A stretch of 48,641 nucleotides of DNA from JBGSWE01 sp049292975 (GTDB taxonomy: Bacteria > Patescibacteriota > Saccharimonadia > Saccharimonadales > JACDBH01): the NCBI GenBank assembly GCA_049292975.1, contig JBATRZ010000022.1:1-48641 (forward strand). Direction: 5' to 3'. The number at the start of each line of letters is the position of its first letter. The stretch's first letter is position 1. The position numbers were made by a program, and so were the translations under genes. This document shows positions 7,085-15,312 of this stretch, piece after piece. A model generated the notes under the pieces. The model was given only the letters and a program-made list of their open reading frames with translations, did not search any database and was not told where the DNA came from.

Positions 7085-7683
7085 TGGCCAAGATTACCGT
7101 AGAAGACGACGACAAGGTGATGGATGTCGCCAAGCCCGGCAAAGGCAAGATAGTGGGCACAAGCCGTCCGGTTATAGCGCCGATTACATCGGATCAGCCC
7201 AATAAGACCGCCGTGCCGTCAGCCGCAGACGAGACTTCTGAAGCTGCCGCGGCTGCGCCGTCTGTCGCTAAGAAAGTTATCCAGCCCATTACGGCACCAG
7301 AAAAAGATCCTGCCGCAGAAGACAAGCCCGGGGAAGCTGCGGAAGCGCCGGCAGCGGATGCGCCCGGCGCTGAGGACAATGAGGCCGCCCCTGCCGGCAG
7401 ATCGGAAGCCGCCGAGGTGAACGCCCTGGCCGACCAGATGAAATCCAAGAAAGAAGAGGCTGCCAAAGCCGAAGAACGGGCCAAGCAAGATGCCGCCCTG
7501 CAGGAACTAGTAGACAGCAAGAAATACTTCGTACCGGTAGGTAAAGCCCACGCCAAATCAAGCCGCAGCGCTCTGTGGCTAGTGCCGCTGCTGATTGTGG
7601 CTGCCCTTGCCGCCGCCTACATATTGATTGATGCCGGATTGGTGGATGTAAATATTACCCTGCCGTTCGAACTCATCAAGTAA
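7084..7683 (+). CDS. Hypothetical tail-anchored membrane protein, Ala/Glu/Pro-rich
   Basis: A 199-residue protein with a disordered, acidic Ala/Pro/Glu-rich N-terminal 150 residues (with a short helical stretch around NALADQMKSKKEEAAKAEER), then one hydrophobic helix LWLVPLLIVAALAAAYILI near residues 160-180 and a 20-residue tail. This suggests a cytoplasmic flexible domain held at the membrane by a single C-terminal helix. Its start overlaps the tpiA stop, so it is cotranscribed with the glycolytic genes. No family is recognised. Low-complexity composition makes homology hard to judge. Confidence 0.75.
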   Translation: MAKITVEDDDKVMDVAKPGKGKIVGTSRPVIAPITSDQPNKTAVPSAADETSEAAAAAPSVAKKVIQPITAPEKDPAAEDKPGEAAEAPAADAPGAEDNEAAPAGRSEAAEVNALADQMKSKKEEAAKAEERAKQDAALQELVDSKKYFVPVGKAHAKSSRSALWLVPLLIVAALAAAYILIDAGLVDVNITLPFELIK

Positions 7684-7704
7684 TCACTTTGATACAATTA
7701 TTAG

Positions 7705-7878
7705 ATGTCCGGTAATCAGAATGTTCATGTCCAAGCCTGCTACGTAGGCAGAAAATATATCCTGGCGATGCAACGCATCTGCTTTTGCGACAAGCAGTAT
7801 AAAGATATACTTCGCGAAGCAAAACAGGTGCGTGGCGCGCCAGGGATAATTTATGACCGGAGCGAGGTTTGGTCATGA
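7705..7878 (+). CDS. Possible 57-aa leader ORF of pcrA on a nested palindrome
   Basis: TACAAT (7693-7698) ends 6 nt before ATG 7705, the leaderless pattern of this genome. The 57-codon frame ends in a TGA that overlaps the pcrA ATG (ATGA). Most of it lies on a nested palindrome: CCTGGCG (7761-7767) with CGCCAGG (7838-7844), and 7773-7788 with 7819-7833 (14 bp, one bulge, one wobble). It may be a translated leader that carries ribosomes to pcrA, or the frame may be accidental. The peptide resembles nothing I know. Confidence 0.4.
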   Translation: MSGNQNVHVQACYVGRKYILAMQRICFCDKQYKDILREAKQVRGAPGIIYDRSEVWS

Positions 7879-10800
7879 GCATTCATGATCCGTGGGCTGA
7901 CGAGGAGCAGACGGCCGCTGCCGAGCGCTTGCTGGTTGGCTTGAATCCCGAACAGCAGCGGGCTGTCACCACAACGGAAGGCCCTTTACTTATCCAGGCC
8001 GGAGCCGGTTCTGGTAAGACCAAGACGCTTACGCACCGTATCGCCTACTTGATTGCGACAGGCAAAGCTACGCCTTTCAATATCCTGGCTGTGACCTTCA
8101 CTAACAAGGCAGCCAAAGAAATGCGCGAGCGCATTTGGAATCTTATGAGATCTATGGATGATCCGAGGGGATTGCATGGCGATGAAGTGCTGCGCCCGCA
8201 CGACGAGCAGCACAGCAAGGCGTATATGGAATACGATGCGCGAGCAGCACAGTCTGCGGGTCAGCGCTTCGCGTCAAGCCAGTCCGGCATCACCGGCTTG
8301 GCCGGTGGGCAGGGGCTGGCGGTGCAAGTGCCTCGCGGCTTCATGCCGTTTATGGGCACCTTCCATAGCATCTGCGTGCGCCTGCTGCGCCAGGACGGCG
8401 AACATATCGGCGTACCTAAAAATTTTGTTATCTTTGATGAGTCCGATCGCCTCAGCGCCGTCAAGCAATCCATGAAGCAGCTGCGGCTTGACGACAAGTC
8501 CTTCACGCCGCGCGCCATCGCCGGCCTTATCAGCAGCGCCAAGAATGACATGGTCGGCCCTGACGAGTACGCCAATCTGTCCGAAGGCCCCATCCAGCAA
8601 GCCGCTGCCAAGGTGTATCCCTTGTACGAGGCCACCTTGCGCCAAGCCGGCGCACTGGATTTTGACGACCTTATCCAAAAGGCGGTGCATATGCTGGAAA
8701 AAGCGCCTGAATTACGCGCCAAGTGGCAGCATCAATTCAGGTACGTGATGATAGATGAGTACCAGGATACCAATGCGGCCCAGTACAAGCTGGTTAAGCT
8801 GCTTACAAACGATCAAAAAAATATCGCCGTGGTGGGCGACGACTGGCAGTGTTTTCCGGGGGACACGCTTGTAGAGACAGTGACTGGCTCCAGGAAAATA
8901 GAAAACATTAAAACGGGCGACACCGTAAAAGCGGCGAGCGGCTATGGTAAAAGCAGCTTTTTTAAGGTGTTAGCGAACCGCAGCTTTGACTTTAGCGGCG
9001 AGCTTGTGACTATTACGACTGCATCCGGAAAAGTGCTGAGGGCAACGCCAAATCATATTATGTTTGCAGCCCTGCGCGAAACAGAAGGTTACTTTGTTTA
9101 TCTCATGTACTCCCGTGATAAAGGCTATCGTATCGGCATAGCCAAGGGTGCACGCAACAGCGGCAAAAAGTTAGACATTGGCCTGAGAGTGCGCGCCAAT
9201 CAAGAACGGGCAGACCGCATGTGGGTACTGCGTATATGCCGCACCCGCAAAGAAGCGCAGTTCGAGGAATCCTACCTGGCCTATAAATACGGTATCCCGA
9301 TGTTAGTTTTTCGTGCTTATAACAACCGTGCAATGGCAATCGATCAAGACCAGCTTGATAAACTTTACGAAGTTATTGATACCCGCAAACGTGCCGAACA
9401 GCTTATGGCAGATGAAAACATTTTATTTGATTATCCGCACTTCTTACCGCAGGCAACGGTTCGAAATGGGATGAAGCGCCTTAATGTCAATGTGGTGCTA
9501 TTCGGCGACAAGCGGGTATCGGCGCAAAGCGGATGGTCGGCCAGCCGTGTGGGTGCCAACACATCTGATGCAAAAGATCTGCAGCCGCTTCTGAACCTTG
9601 GTATGACTGCAAGGCCGGGGCGGGCGGGCACATACCGTACAGAGGCTCATATGTTGGACTTTGCCAAAATCGAACAAATAGTTGAGCGGCTGCAGCTACA
9701 GGGCCAGGAACTATCAAATATTAATAGGTATGCTTATTTAACAAAAAATAAATTTTCATTTCTGCCGGCTGGCAATCTGCATCCCGCAATGGCAGTGGCT
9801 GTCCAATCGGCTGAAGGTATTGCCGAGGACAGAATTGTGACTGTTGAGACAAGCCAATACAGAGGAAAAGTGTACGATCTGGATATTGAATATGTGCACA
9901 ATTATCTTGCAAATGGGGTAGCAGTTCATAATTCGATTTACAGTTGGCGCGGCGCCGATTTTAGGAACATCCTGAACTTTGAACGCGATTATCCAAATAC
10001 GACTATCATCAAGCTGGAGCAGAATTACCGCAGTACCAAGGCGATACTGGACGCCGCCCACAGCGTGATAACCAAGAACGAAGAACGCTCAGACAAAAAA
10101 CTCTGGACCGATGCCGCCGGCGGCTTACCGGTGCAGCAGCTGCAGGCAGCAAACCAATCGGCCGAGGCCGAAATGGTTATCCGCCGTATCAAGGTTATGC
10201 ATGATGCCGGCCGCCGCCGCTTAAGCGATTTTGCCGTGCTGTACCGCACTAACGCCCAAAGCCGCAGCATCGAAGAAGCCTTTGTGCGCTGGGGTATTAA
10301 TTACCGCGTGGTGGGCGGCGTGCGCTTTTATGACCGCAAAGAAATCAAGGATATCGTGGCGTACCTGCGCCTTATCTTCCAGCCCGAAGATTCTGTCAGT
10401 TTTGAGCGCATTGCCAACGTGCCCGCGCGCGGCATCGGTGAAAAATCCCTGCAAGCCTTCCAGGCCTGGGCCCGGTCTGCGGGCGGTATCATGGCCGGCT
10501 TGCAATCTGTCACGGAGTGCCCGGGCCTGACGCCCAAGGCGCGCGCCGGCTTTGTAGAGCTATGCGACCTGATAACCAGTTACCGCAATATCATGGACGA
10601 CACGTCTGTATCCGGCCTGATAGACGGCCTGCTGCGCCGGTTAGACTACAAAGCCTACATAGATGACGGTACCCTGCAGGGCGAGTCCCGCCAGGAGAAC
10701 GTGCGCGAGCTGATATCGGTTGCCAAAGGTTATGAAGAGTTTGGTCTGGACGGCTTTTTGGAGCATGTCGGGCTTATCAGCGACCTGGATACCAATGACT

Positions 10801-11297
10801 CTAACCACAATGCCGTCACGCTAATGACGCTGCACAGCGCCAAGGGCCTGGAATTCCCGGTGGTGTTTATGGTGGGCCTGGAAGAAACCGTCCTGCCGCA
10901 CTCACGGGCGCTGTATAGCCAGCGCGAAATGGAAGAAGAACGGCGGCTGATGTATGTCGGCATGACCCGCGCCAAAGAAGAGCTGTACCTGTTATACGCA
11001 ACGTCCCGGGCGCTGTACGGCGGCGTACAGTACAATCCGCCATCGCGTTTTCTGGCCGAAGTAGGCGCAGCTACGCAATCAGGCCCGTTTGCTGGCCCGG
11101 CGGTACTGCCGGACGCAGCTGCCTACTCAGAGGAGCCGCGCTACGTCGTGGAGCTGCACGAAGGTGACCGCGTGCGCCACCAGATCTTTGGCGAGGGCAG
11201 GGTGCTGGAAGCCGAGGGCGATAACGTCGCCGTAGACTTCCCCGGCAAGGGCATCAAAAAACTCAACACGACCTTCGCGCCGTTAGAGAAACTATGA
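7875..11297 (+). CDS. pcrA: UvrD/PcrA-type DNA helicase with intein
   Basis: SF1A 3'-5' helicase for repair and replication restart. ATG 7875 has GGAGCGAGG upstream; a TTG two codons earlier is less likely. In the 1140-residue precursor: motif I QAGAGSGKT (residues 42-49), Ia VTFTNKAAKEM, GTFHSICVRLL, motif II MIDEYQDTN, motif III GDDWQ split from SIYSWRGAD by the intein (326-686), motif IV EQNYRSTKAIL, motif V TLHSAKGLEF, motif VI RLMYVGMTRAKEELYLL. A C-terminal PcrA-type Tudor-like domain contains GDRVRHQIFGEGRV. Motif III has W where most relatives have D. An extra segment of about 60 residues (97-154) between Ia and GTFHS is encoded by a palindromic insert. After splicing it has about 779 residues. 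Confidence 0.95.
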   Translation: MSIHDPWADEEQTAAAERLLVGLNPEQQRAVTTTEGPLLIQAGAGSGKTKTLTHRIAYLIATGKATPFNILAVTFTNKAAKEMRERIWNLMRSMDDPRGLHGDEVLRPHDEQHSKAYMEYDARAAQSAGQRFASSQSGITGLAGGQGLAVQVPRGFMPFMGTFHSICVRLLRQDGEHIGVPKNFVIFDESDRLSAVKQSMKQLRLDDKSFTPRAIAGLISSAKNDMVGPDEYANLSEGPIQQAAAKVYPLYEATLRQAGALDFDDLIQKAVHMLEKAPELRAKWQHQFRYVMIDEYQDTNAAQYKLVKLLTNDQKNIAVVGDDWQCFPGDTLVETVTGSRKIENIKTGDTVKAASGYGKSSFFKVLANRSFDFSGELVTITTASGKVLRATPNHIMFAALRETEGYFVYLMYSRDKGYRIGIAKGARNSGKKLDIGLRVRANQERADRMWVLRICRTRKEAQFEESYLAYKYGIPMLVFRAYNNRAMAIDQDQLDKLYEVIDTRKRAEQLMADENILFDYPHFLPQATVRNGMKRLNVNVVLFGDKRVSAQSGWSASRVGANTSDAKDLQPLLNLGMTARPGRAGTYRTEAHMLDFAKIEQIVERLQLQGQELSNINRYAYLTKNKFSFLPAGNLHPAMAVAVQSAEGIAEDRIVTVETSQYRGKVYDLDIEYVHNYLANGVAVHNSIYSWRGADFRNILNFERDYPNTTIIKLEQNYRSTKAILDAAHSVITKNEERSDKKLWTDAAGGLPVQQLQAANQSAEAEMVIRRIKVMHDAGRRRLSDFAVLYRTNAQSRSIEEAFVRWGINYRVVGGVRFYDRKEIKDIVAYLRLIFQPEDSVSFERIANVPARGIGEKSLQAFQAWARSAGGIMAGLQSVTECPGLTPKARAGFVELCDLITSYRNIMDDTSVSGLIDGLLRRLDYKAYIDDGTLQGESRQENVRELISVAKGYEEFGLDGFLEHVGLISDLDTNDSNHNAVTLMTLHSAKGLEFPVVFMVGLEETVLPHSRALYSQREMEEERRLMYVGMTRAKEELYLLYATSRALYGGVQYNPPSRFLAEVGAATQSGPFAGPAVLPDAAAYSEEPRYVVELHEGDRVRHQIFGEGRVLEAEGDNVAVDFPGKGIKKLNTTFAPLEKL
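8164..8335 (+). repeat. Palindromic in-frame insertion inside pcrA
   Basis: CGAGG-gga-TTGCA (8164-8176) pairs with TGCAA-gtg-CCTCG (8323-8335). Inside, GTGCTGCGC (8187-8195) pairs with GCGC-ga-GCAGCAC (8238-8250) around the hairpin CGTAT-atgga-ATACG (8221-8235). GAGCAGCACAG also repeats directly (8206 and 8243). It encodes a low-complexity segment absent from usual PcrA proteins at this site, between motifs Ia and Ib. Confidence 0.55.
8850..9932 (+). mobile_element. Intein with GIY-YIG-type endonuclease domain
   Basis: 361 residues inserted in helicase motif III between GDDWQ and SIYSWRGAD. It begins with Cys (CFPGDTLVETVTGSRKIENI, block A), has block B ATPNHI about 65 residues in, and ends with the splicing block YDLDIEYVHNYLANGVAVHN followed by Ser, so Cys1, His-Asn and Ser+1 are all present and splicing should work. 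The centre reads YFVYLMYSRDKGYRIGIAKG, then WVLRICRTRKEAQFEESYLA, a GIY-YIG-like pattern with the expected Tyr, Arg and Glu positions. LAGLIDADG motifs are not seen. The target is a highly conserved helicase motif, a usual intein site. Confidence 0.9.
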
Positions 11298-11776
11298 TAA
11301 ATGGATTGCAGAAGATCGGTACCATAGTGTTCTGGGCGGCTTGGCCGTTCTGGTTCGTTTATTTCAAGGTAAACCACCGGCGCAGCAGGGTGCTGGTAAT
11401 TGCGGATGGTAAGGTGCTGCTGCTCAAAGGCTGGCTTAGCAGCGGCAAATGGGGGCTGCCGGGCGGCGGTGCGGCAAGGGCCGAAACGCCTGCGGCCGCG
11501 GCCGTGCGCGAACTGCATGAGGAAGCAGGCATCTTGGCTGCCGGACCGGCACTTTGTCCGCTTGGCCGCCGCCGCCACTCCCAGGCAGGACTGGGATACA
11601 CCGCCAGTTATTTTCTGCTGGAACTGCAAGCGGTTCCGGCCTTGCACTTGCGCTGGTACGAGATCGCCAGCGCCGCTTGGGTTCCGCTTGGCGAGACAAA
11701 ACAGCTCCAGCTGGGCCAGGACGTGCAGTATGCACTCAAAAAATATCGGCTGCTAACCCAACCAACCCTGCTTTAG
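11294..11776 (+). CDS. Membrane-anchored Nudix hydrolase
   Basis: A 160-residue protein with a complete Nudix box: GGAARAE, seven residues, then RELHEEAGI (G-x5-E-x7-R-E-L-x-E-E-x-G-I), preceded by LLKGWLSSGKWGLPGGG. Nudix enzymes hydrolyse nucleoside diphosphates linked to another group; the exact substrate cannot be read from sequence. The N-terminus TIVFWAAWPFWFVYF is a probable membrane helix, unusual for housekeeping MutT-like enzymes. The start overlaps the pcrA stop (ATGA), so both are on one transcript, which suggests a link to nucleotide clean-up or repair. Confidence 0.9.
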   Translation: MINGLQKIGTIVFWAAWPFWFVYFKVNHRRSRVLVIADGKVLLLKGWLSSGKWGLPGGGAARAETPAAAAVRELHEEAGILAAGPALCPLGRRRHSQAGLGYTASYFLLELQAVPALHLRWYEIASAAWVPLGETKQLQLGQDVQYALKKYRLLTQPTLL

Positions 11777-11805
11777 ACGGGCGCTTTTTAAGCGGTGATA
11801 AGTGA

Positions 11806-11811
11806 TATAAT
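11806..11811 (+). promoter_or_regulatory. -10 box TATAAT upstream of the G5/Rpf-like gene
   Basis: A perfect TATAAT lies 49 nt before GTG 11861. No convincing -35 box precedes it. The resulting leader of about 43 nt contains a 5-codon ORF from ATG 11825. Confidence 0.45.
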
Positions 11812-11860
11812 AGAACGGCCTTTGATGTTTTTTGAAGTATAAAGAAAGCGTGGCTTAAGC

Positions 11861-13204
11861 GTGCATTATAAGCTCAAAAGTTACCGCCTGCGCCTGCGGC
11901 GTTTTGCCAGGCATTCCGAGAAGCGCTACCGCGACCATCCGCGCCTGTTGCCGGTGCTGGCGGGCGTATCCATATTATTTATCCTGTCTATCCTGGCCTT
12001 TACGCTGCGTGACCACACCGATTCCTTGGCTTCCAGCCGTTTGGACGACGTAAACATCGTCATCCTGCACGCCGATGACCTAACCCGAGCCCTGCCTACC
12101 CGCGAAGAAACAGTGGGCGAATTGCTTGAGAATGCAAAAGTTACTATCAACGACGGCGATGTTGTCGAGCCCGCCCTGGACACGCCGATAGAAGAAGACG
12201 ATTTCCGTATCAATGTTTACCGTGCCGCGCCCGTGCTGATAGACGATGATGGTTCACGGACCATGGCCTACAGTGCCGCCCAGACGCCGCGCAGCGTTGC
12301 AGACCAGGCCGGCCTATCCGTCCATCCTGAGGATATTGTCGAGGCGGGTCCCAGCACCGATTTCCTGCGTGACGGCATCGGCAGCAAGGTAACAATCAAA
12401 CGCTCTACACCGATGGTGCTTAACCTTTACGGAGCCAGCCTGCCTATCCGCACCCAGGCTACGACAGTGGGCGAGCTGCTGGACGAGAAGGGCGTGGTGC
12501 TGCAGCCCGACGACAGTCTGCAGCCATCGGCCGCTACGCCGCTAACCGATAATATCCAGGTATTCGTGACCCGTTCCGGCGTACAGGTTATAAGCAGCGA
12601 GGAATCTATTCCCATGCCCGTCACGACGGTAGAGGATAATACGCTATCGTACGGCACCGTCGCCGTGCGCCAGCGCGGCAGCGAGGGCAAGAAATCCGTA
12701 ACCTACCAGCTGGAGCTGCGCAACGGCATTGAGGTTGCGCGTACTAAAATACAAGAAGTTGTTACCACGGCACCGGTCACGCAGATTGTCGCCCGCGGCA
12801 CCAGCGGCAAGTTTGAGAACTTTAACGCCGATGGTATTCCGGCCCGTGTCTTTTGCGGCAGCCCCAAGCAAGGCAACTGGAAGAATATCAATGTCAGCAA
12901 CGCGGCCTTGGGCCGGGCCATGGCCGAAGCCAAAGGCTGGACCGGCGCGCAGTTTAACGCCCTGCTGGAGCTGTTCGCGTGCGAATCCAGCTGGAATGAA
13001 CACGCCGGCAATCCCAACTCGGGCGCCTACGGCATCCCGCAGTCTTTGCCGGCCAGCAAGATGGCCGACCCGGCGGCCTGCGGCGGGGCAGGCTACCTGA
13101 CCGATCCGCAGATCCAGATATCATGGGGCCTGTGTTACATCCAGCGCCGCTTTGGCACACCATCGGCCGCATTGGACTATCATTACCGCAACAACTTCTA
13201 CTAG
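11861..13204 (+). CDS. Secreted Rpf-like protein: DUF348 repeats, G5 domain, transglycosylase-like C-terminus
   Basis: A 447-residue cell-wall protein. A basic N-terminus is followed by one membrane helix (about 29-49: VLAGVSILFILSILAFTL). Then come three DUF348-type repeats; each has a TVGELLE-like or SVADQAG-like block. A G5 domain covers about 240-300 (TYQLELRNGIEVARTKIQEV). The C-terminal 110 residues hold FACESSWNEHAGNPNSGAYG, with the catalytic-type Glu, and IQISWGLCYIQRRFGTPSAA, the resuscitation-promoting factor/lytic transglycosylase fold. It should cut or remodel peptidoglycan, its own or the host's. GTG 11861 is the only usable start. A structured RNA element follows the stop directly. 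Confidence 0.9.
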   Translation: MHYKLKSYRLRLRRFARHSEKRYRDHPRLLPVLAGVSILFILSILAFTLRDHTDSLASSRLDDVNIVILHADDLTRALPTREETVGELLENAKVTINDGDVVEPALDTPIEEDDFRINVYRAAPVLIDDDGSRTMAYSAAQTPRSVADQAGLSVHPEDIVEAGPSTDFLRDGIGSKVTIKRSTPMVLNLYGASLPIRTQATTVGELLDEKGVVLQPDDSLQPSAATPLTDNIQVFVTRSGVQVISSEESIPMPVTTVEDNTLSYGTVAVRQRGSEGKKSVTYQLELRNGIEVARTKIQEVVTTAPVTQIVARGTSGKFENFNADGIPARVFCGSPKQGNWKNINVSNAALGRAMAEAKGWTGAQFNALLELFACESSWNEHAGNPNSGAYGIPQSLPASKMADPAACGGAGYLTDPQIQISWGLCYIQRRFGTPSAALDYHYRNNFY

Positions 13205-13207
13205 GTT

Positions 13208-13363
13208 AGGAAAACCATTCGCAGCCCCAGCCTGACTGGCATCAGGTGGGGGCCCTCTGGATAGGTTTTCTCAACGTGCCGGGAAATGTGCTCCATTTCT
13301 CGGACTGCTCTTTCCAAAAGAGCGGAAGTAAAAGAACCAGAAATAAATTCTGAGCCCTTTTAC
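13208..13363 (+). ncRNA. Repeated structured RNA element, copy 1 (3' of the Rpf-like gene)
   Basis: It begins 4 nt after the stop codon. P1: GAAAACC (13210-13216) with GGTTTTC (13264-13270). P2: CCCCA-bulged G-CCTGA (13225-13235) with TCAGG-TGGGG (13242-13251). P3: CCGGGAAATG with CATTTCTCGG near 13279-13303. A hairpin CTCTTTCCAAAAGAG (about 13308-13322) and a distal stem GTAAAAG/CTTTTAC (13328-13363) follow. Copies at 30439 and 32280 share the loops and keep the stems with different bases. Confidence 0.7.
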
Positions 13364-13388
13364 GCTGTTATTGGTAGAATAAGTAAAG

Positions 13389-14159
13389 ATGGAGACTAAG
13401 AAGAGTTTGGGGCAGCATTGGCTGCATGATGATGCCGCGCTTGAGGCTATGGTATCGGCGGCCGGTGTTCAGGCTGGCGACACGGTGCTGGAGATTGGCC
13501 CGGGCCTGGGCACGCTTACCGCCAAATTGCTGGCGGCCGGTGCCCGTGTGCACTGTGTTGAGTTTGATGAGCCACTGATTCCTGGCTTGCAGAAGAAGTT
13601 TGGCAACGATCCTGGCTTTTCTATAGAGCAGAATGATATTTTGCGATTTGATTTCACCCGTTTGCCTGCCGGCTATAAAGTTGTGGCCAACATTCCGTAT
13701 TATCTGACCAGCAACCTGCTGCGCCTGATGTGTGAATCGCCAAATCCGTTCAGCCGGTCGGCCTTGCTCATGCAGAAGGAAGTTGCCGAGCGGGTAGTAG
13801 CCAGCCCCGGCAGTATGAGTATTCTGAGCGTAAGCGTGCAATTTTATTGCGAGGTTTCACTGGGAGAAATCGTGCCGGCCGCCCTGTTCACGCCGCCCCC
13901 CAAAGTTGATTCGCAAATCCTTAAACTTACGCACCGCACCAAGCCATTATACGAAGATACAGACACTGCCTTGTTTTTCCGTCTCGTCAAGGCGGGGTTT
14001 TCAGAAAAGCGCAAGATGCTGCGCAGCAGTTTGAGCGGCGGACTCGGTATTTCCAAGCTGGCGGCCGGCAGCTTATGCCAGCAGGCTGGTATCGACCCAA
14101 GTTTGCGTGCCCAGGCCCTGAGCCTCGAGGACTGGCACCGGCTTTATCTGGCGGCCTGA
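13389..14159 (+). CDS. rsmA: 16S rRNA dimethyladenosine transferase RsmA/KsgA
   Basis: Dimethylates two adjacent adenosines in the 3' helix of 16S rRNA with S-adenosylmethionine. The 256-residue protein opens KKSLGQHWLHDD, then has the SAM-binding VLEIGPGLGTLT, the acidic HCVEFDEPL, NDILRFDF and the catalytic NIPYYLTS (N-I/L-P-Y). The C-terminal helical domain with VDSQILKL is intact. A TAGAAT box ends 8 nt before ATG 13389, so the mRNA is nearly leaderless; no Shine-Dalgarno is seen. Confidence 0.96.
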   Translation: METKKSLGQHWLHDDAALEAMVSAAGVQAGDTVLEIGPGLGTLTAKLLAAGARVHCVEFDEPLIPGLQKKFGNDPGFSIEQNDILRFDFTRLPAGYKVVANIPYYLTSNLLRLMCESPNPFSRSALLMQKEVAERVVASPGSMSILSVSVQFYCEVSLGEIVPAALFTPPPKVDSQILKLTHRTKPLYEDTDTALFFRLVKAGFSEKRKMLRSSLSGGLGISKLAAGSLCQQAGIDPSLRAQALSLEDWHRLYLAA

Positions 14160-14229
14160 AAACACTTGCAAAAATTATTTTGCGGTGTATAACGGTATGT
14201 ATAGGTTAGTTTTCTAAAGGAAAAACAAT

Positions 14230-14448
14230 ATGACATACGAACAGGAGGCAGCTTCGGCTGTCGATTATAACAGTGTCCTGCAGGTGTTCCCTGGCGATCT
14301 GCCGCTGTTGGTGCAGCAGCGGCTGGAGGCCGCAGTCAGGCTTCAAGGCGATACGGTCAGGCCCGAAGAGGCCCTGCAGGTCGTACTGATTGGTATGGTT
14401 GGCGAACTCGCAGCCCGTGACGAACAACCCCAACAACTGGTTGCATAA
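14230..14448 (+). CDS. Hypothetical small protein (72 aa)
   Basis: A 72-residue acidic, mostly helical protein with no recognised family. AAAGGA lies 10 nt before ATG 14230. Upstream, TTGCAA (14165) and TATAAC (14188) form a fair promoter that overlaps a GCAAAA/TTTTGC hairpin just after rsmA. Coding-like third-base GC matches the housekeeping genes, which supports a real gene. Confidence 0.6.
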   Translation: MTYEQEAASAVDYNSVLQVFPGDLPLLVQQRLEAAVRLQGDTVRPEEALQVVLIGMVGELAARDEQPQQLVA

Positions 14449-14463
14449 GCATAATGTTTATGT

Positions 14464-14680
14464 TATAATGGAATTATCCTCTTGATTGAGGTGTCTTACT
14501 CGTTGAGTAAGCCAAATGGTTTACAAAAATGTCATTTCATTTTTGCCAATCGGCCAAACCAAGCAGCATGTCTGCAGTTTGGGCGATTGATAGGAGGAAG
14601 CTTTCCGGGGTTTCCAGTGGTACCGGGCAAACTTGTTTTGCCGGTAGCACAGAAACCGCGGAATCACATTCCGACTACGC
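14464..14680 (+). promoter_or_regulatory. Promoter and structured leader of tmRNA
   Basis: TATAAT (14464-14469) is the best promoter box upstream of tmRNA. The 205 nt leader is full of hairpins: CCTC/GAGG, CTTACTC-gtt-GAGTAAG (about 14494-14510), TGGTTT/AAACCA enclosing CAAAAATG/CATTTTTG, CCGGGCAAA/TTTTGCCGG, and CCGCG/CGCGG enclosing GAAT/ATTC; the last arm overlaps the first bases of tmRNA. ORFs can be drawn through it but run into tmRNA, so I read it as a precursor leader to be cut off by RNase P. Confidence 0.45.
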
Positions 14681-15076
14681 GGGGCTGAATTGCTCGACAT
14701 TTGGAATTTACAAGTTGGTGTAAGCCAGGCCGGTCGTCTGAACGTTATCCGGACAAACCAAATAGATGCAGAATCTCTGAAATCTATCGCTAAGCAAGTA
14801 GCTGACGCTTTCGCGCCGAAGCTTGCTATGCAAGCTGCCTAATTATTTAGCCAGCGGCTGATAGTCCGACATCAGATAGGACAACCCAGTCTCATATACT
14901 TCTGATCGCTCATTTACTGTGATCCATAGTATTTGCTAAGACTTCAGGATTGCAGCGCGTATCGTTTTTGTTTATCTCTATCGGTACGAGCTTAAGAAAC
15001 AAAGCAGATAAACTATGCCTGTAGAAAGCCAGCAAGTAACCGAATGGACGCGGCTTCAACGCCGCCAGCTCCACCA
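14681..15076 (+). ncRNA. ssrA: Transfer-messenger RNA
   Basis: Rescues stalled ribosomes and tags the broken peptide for proteolysis. The 5' end GGGGCTGAATTGCTCGACA pairs with the 3' end CAGCTCC-A-CCA to form the alanine-type acceptor stem of seven pairs. The 3' tRNA-like part reads GGACGCGGCTTCAACGCCG, close to E. coli tmRNA. Its T stem-loop is GCGGC-TTCAAC-GCCGC, one loop base shorter than usual. The resume codon is probably GCA 14768, after AAATAGAT. The 24-residue tag starts AESLKSIAKQ and ends PKLAMQAA, with TAA at 14840-14842. CCA is encoded. A nested palindrome begins 15 nt after the 3' end. Confidence 0.92.
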
Positions 15077-15090
15077 CGTCACAAGACTAA

Positions 15091-15219
15091 GAACAACCCG
15101 CTGTATTTGAGCAAGGGGTCCCCGTGAAACCTGTTTCATGGGGCAAGGACAAGTAGCTCAAATTCTAGCGGGTTGTTCTATAGCTTGCTCCTTTGCCCCG
15201 CAAAGCAGGCTTTGCGGGG
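15091..15219. repeat. Nested palindrome and hairpin after tmRNA
   Basis: GAACAACCCGCT (15091-15102) pairs exactly with 15167-15178; inside, ATTTGAGC (15105-15112) pairs with 15156-15163 and CCCCGTGAAAC (15120-15130) with 15133-15143. A second hairpin, CCCCGCAAAG (15196-15205) with CTTTGCGGGG (15210-15219), follows. It probably ends or protects the tmRNA transcript. No gene lies in 15077-15312. Confidence 0.7.
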
Positions 15220-15312
15220 ACCCCATAATTACAAACCCGCCAGATGTCTTCACAAGCTGTGGATAATCTGCTAAGCTGGTGAAAAGTTCTATCTTAGGAA
15301 GGAAATCTCGCT

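Noticed and set aside
14590..14670. RNase P RNA, suggested by AGGAAGCTTTCCGG and ACAGAAACCGCGG
   Set aside because: The conserved GAGGAAAGTCCGG core and the required 300-nt span between conserved regions are absent.
14482..14723. Two overlapping ORFs (14482-14688 and 14529-14723) as proteins
   Set aside because: They run through hairpins of the tmRNA leader and one reads into tmRNA itself; neither has a ribosome-binding site or a recognisable sequence.
14690..14842. A 51-codon gene ending KLAMQAA
   Set aside because: It lies inside tmRNA; only the last 24 codons, the tag, are translated.
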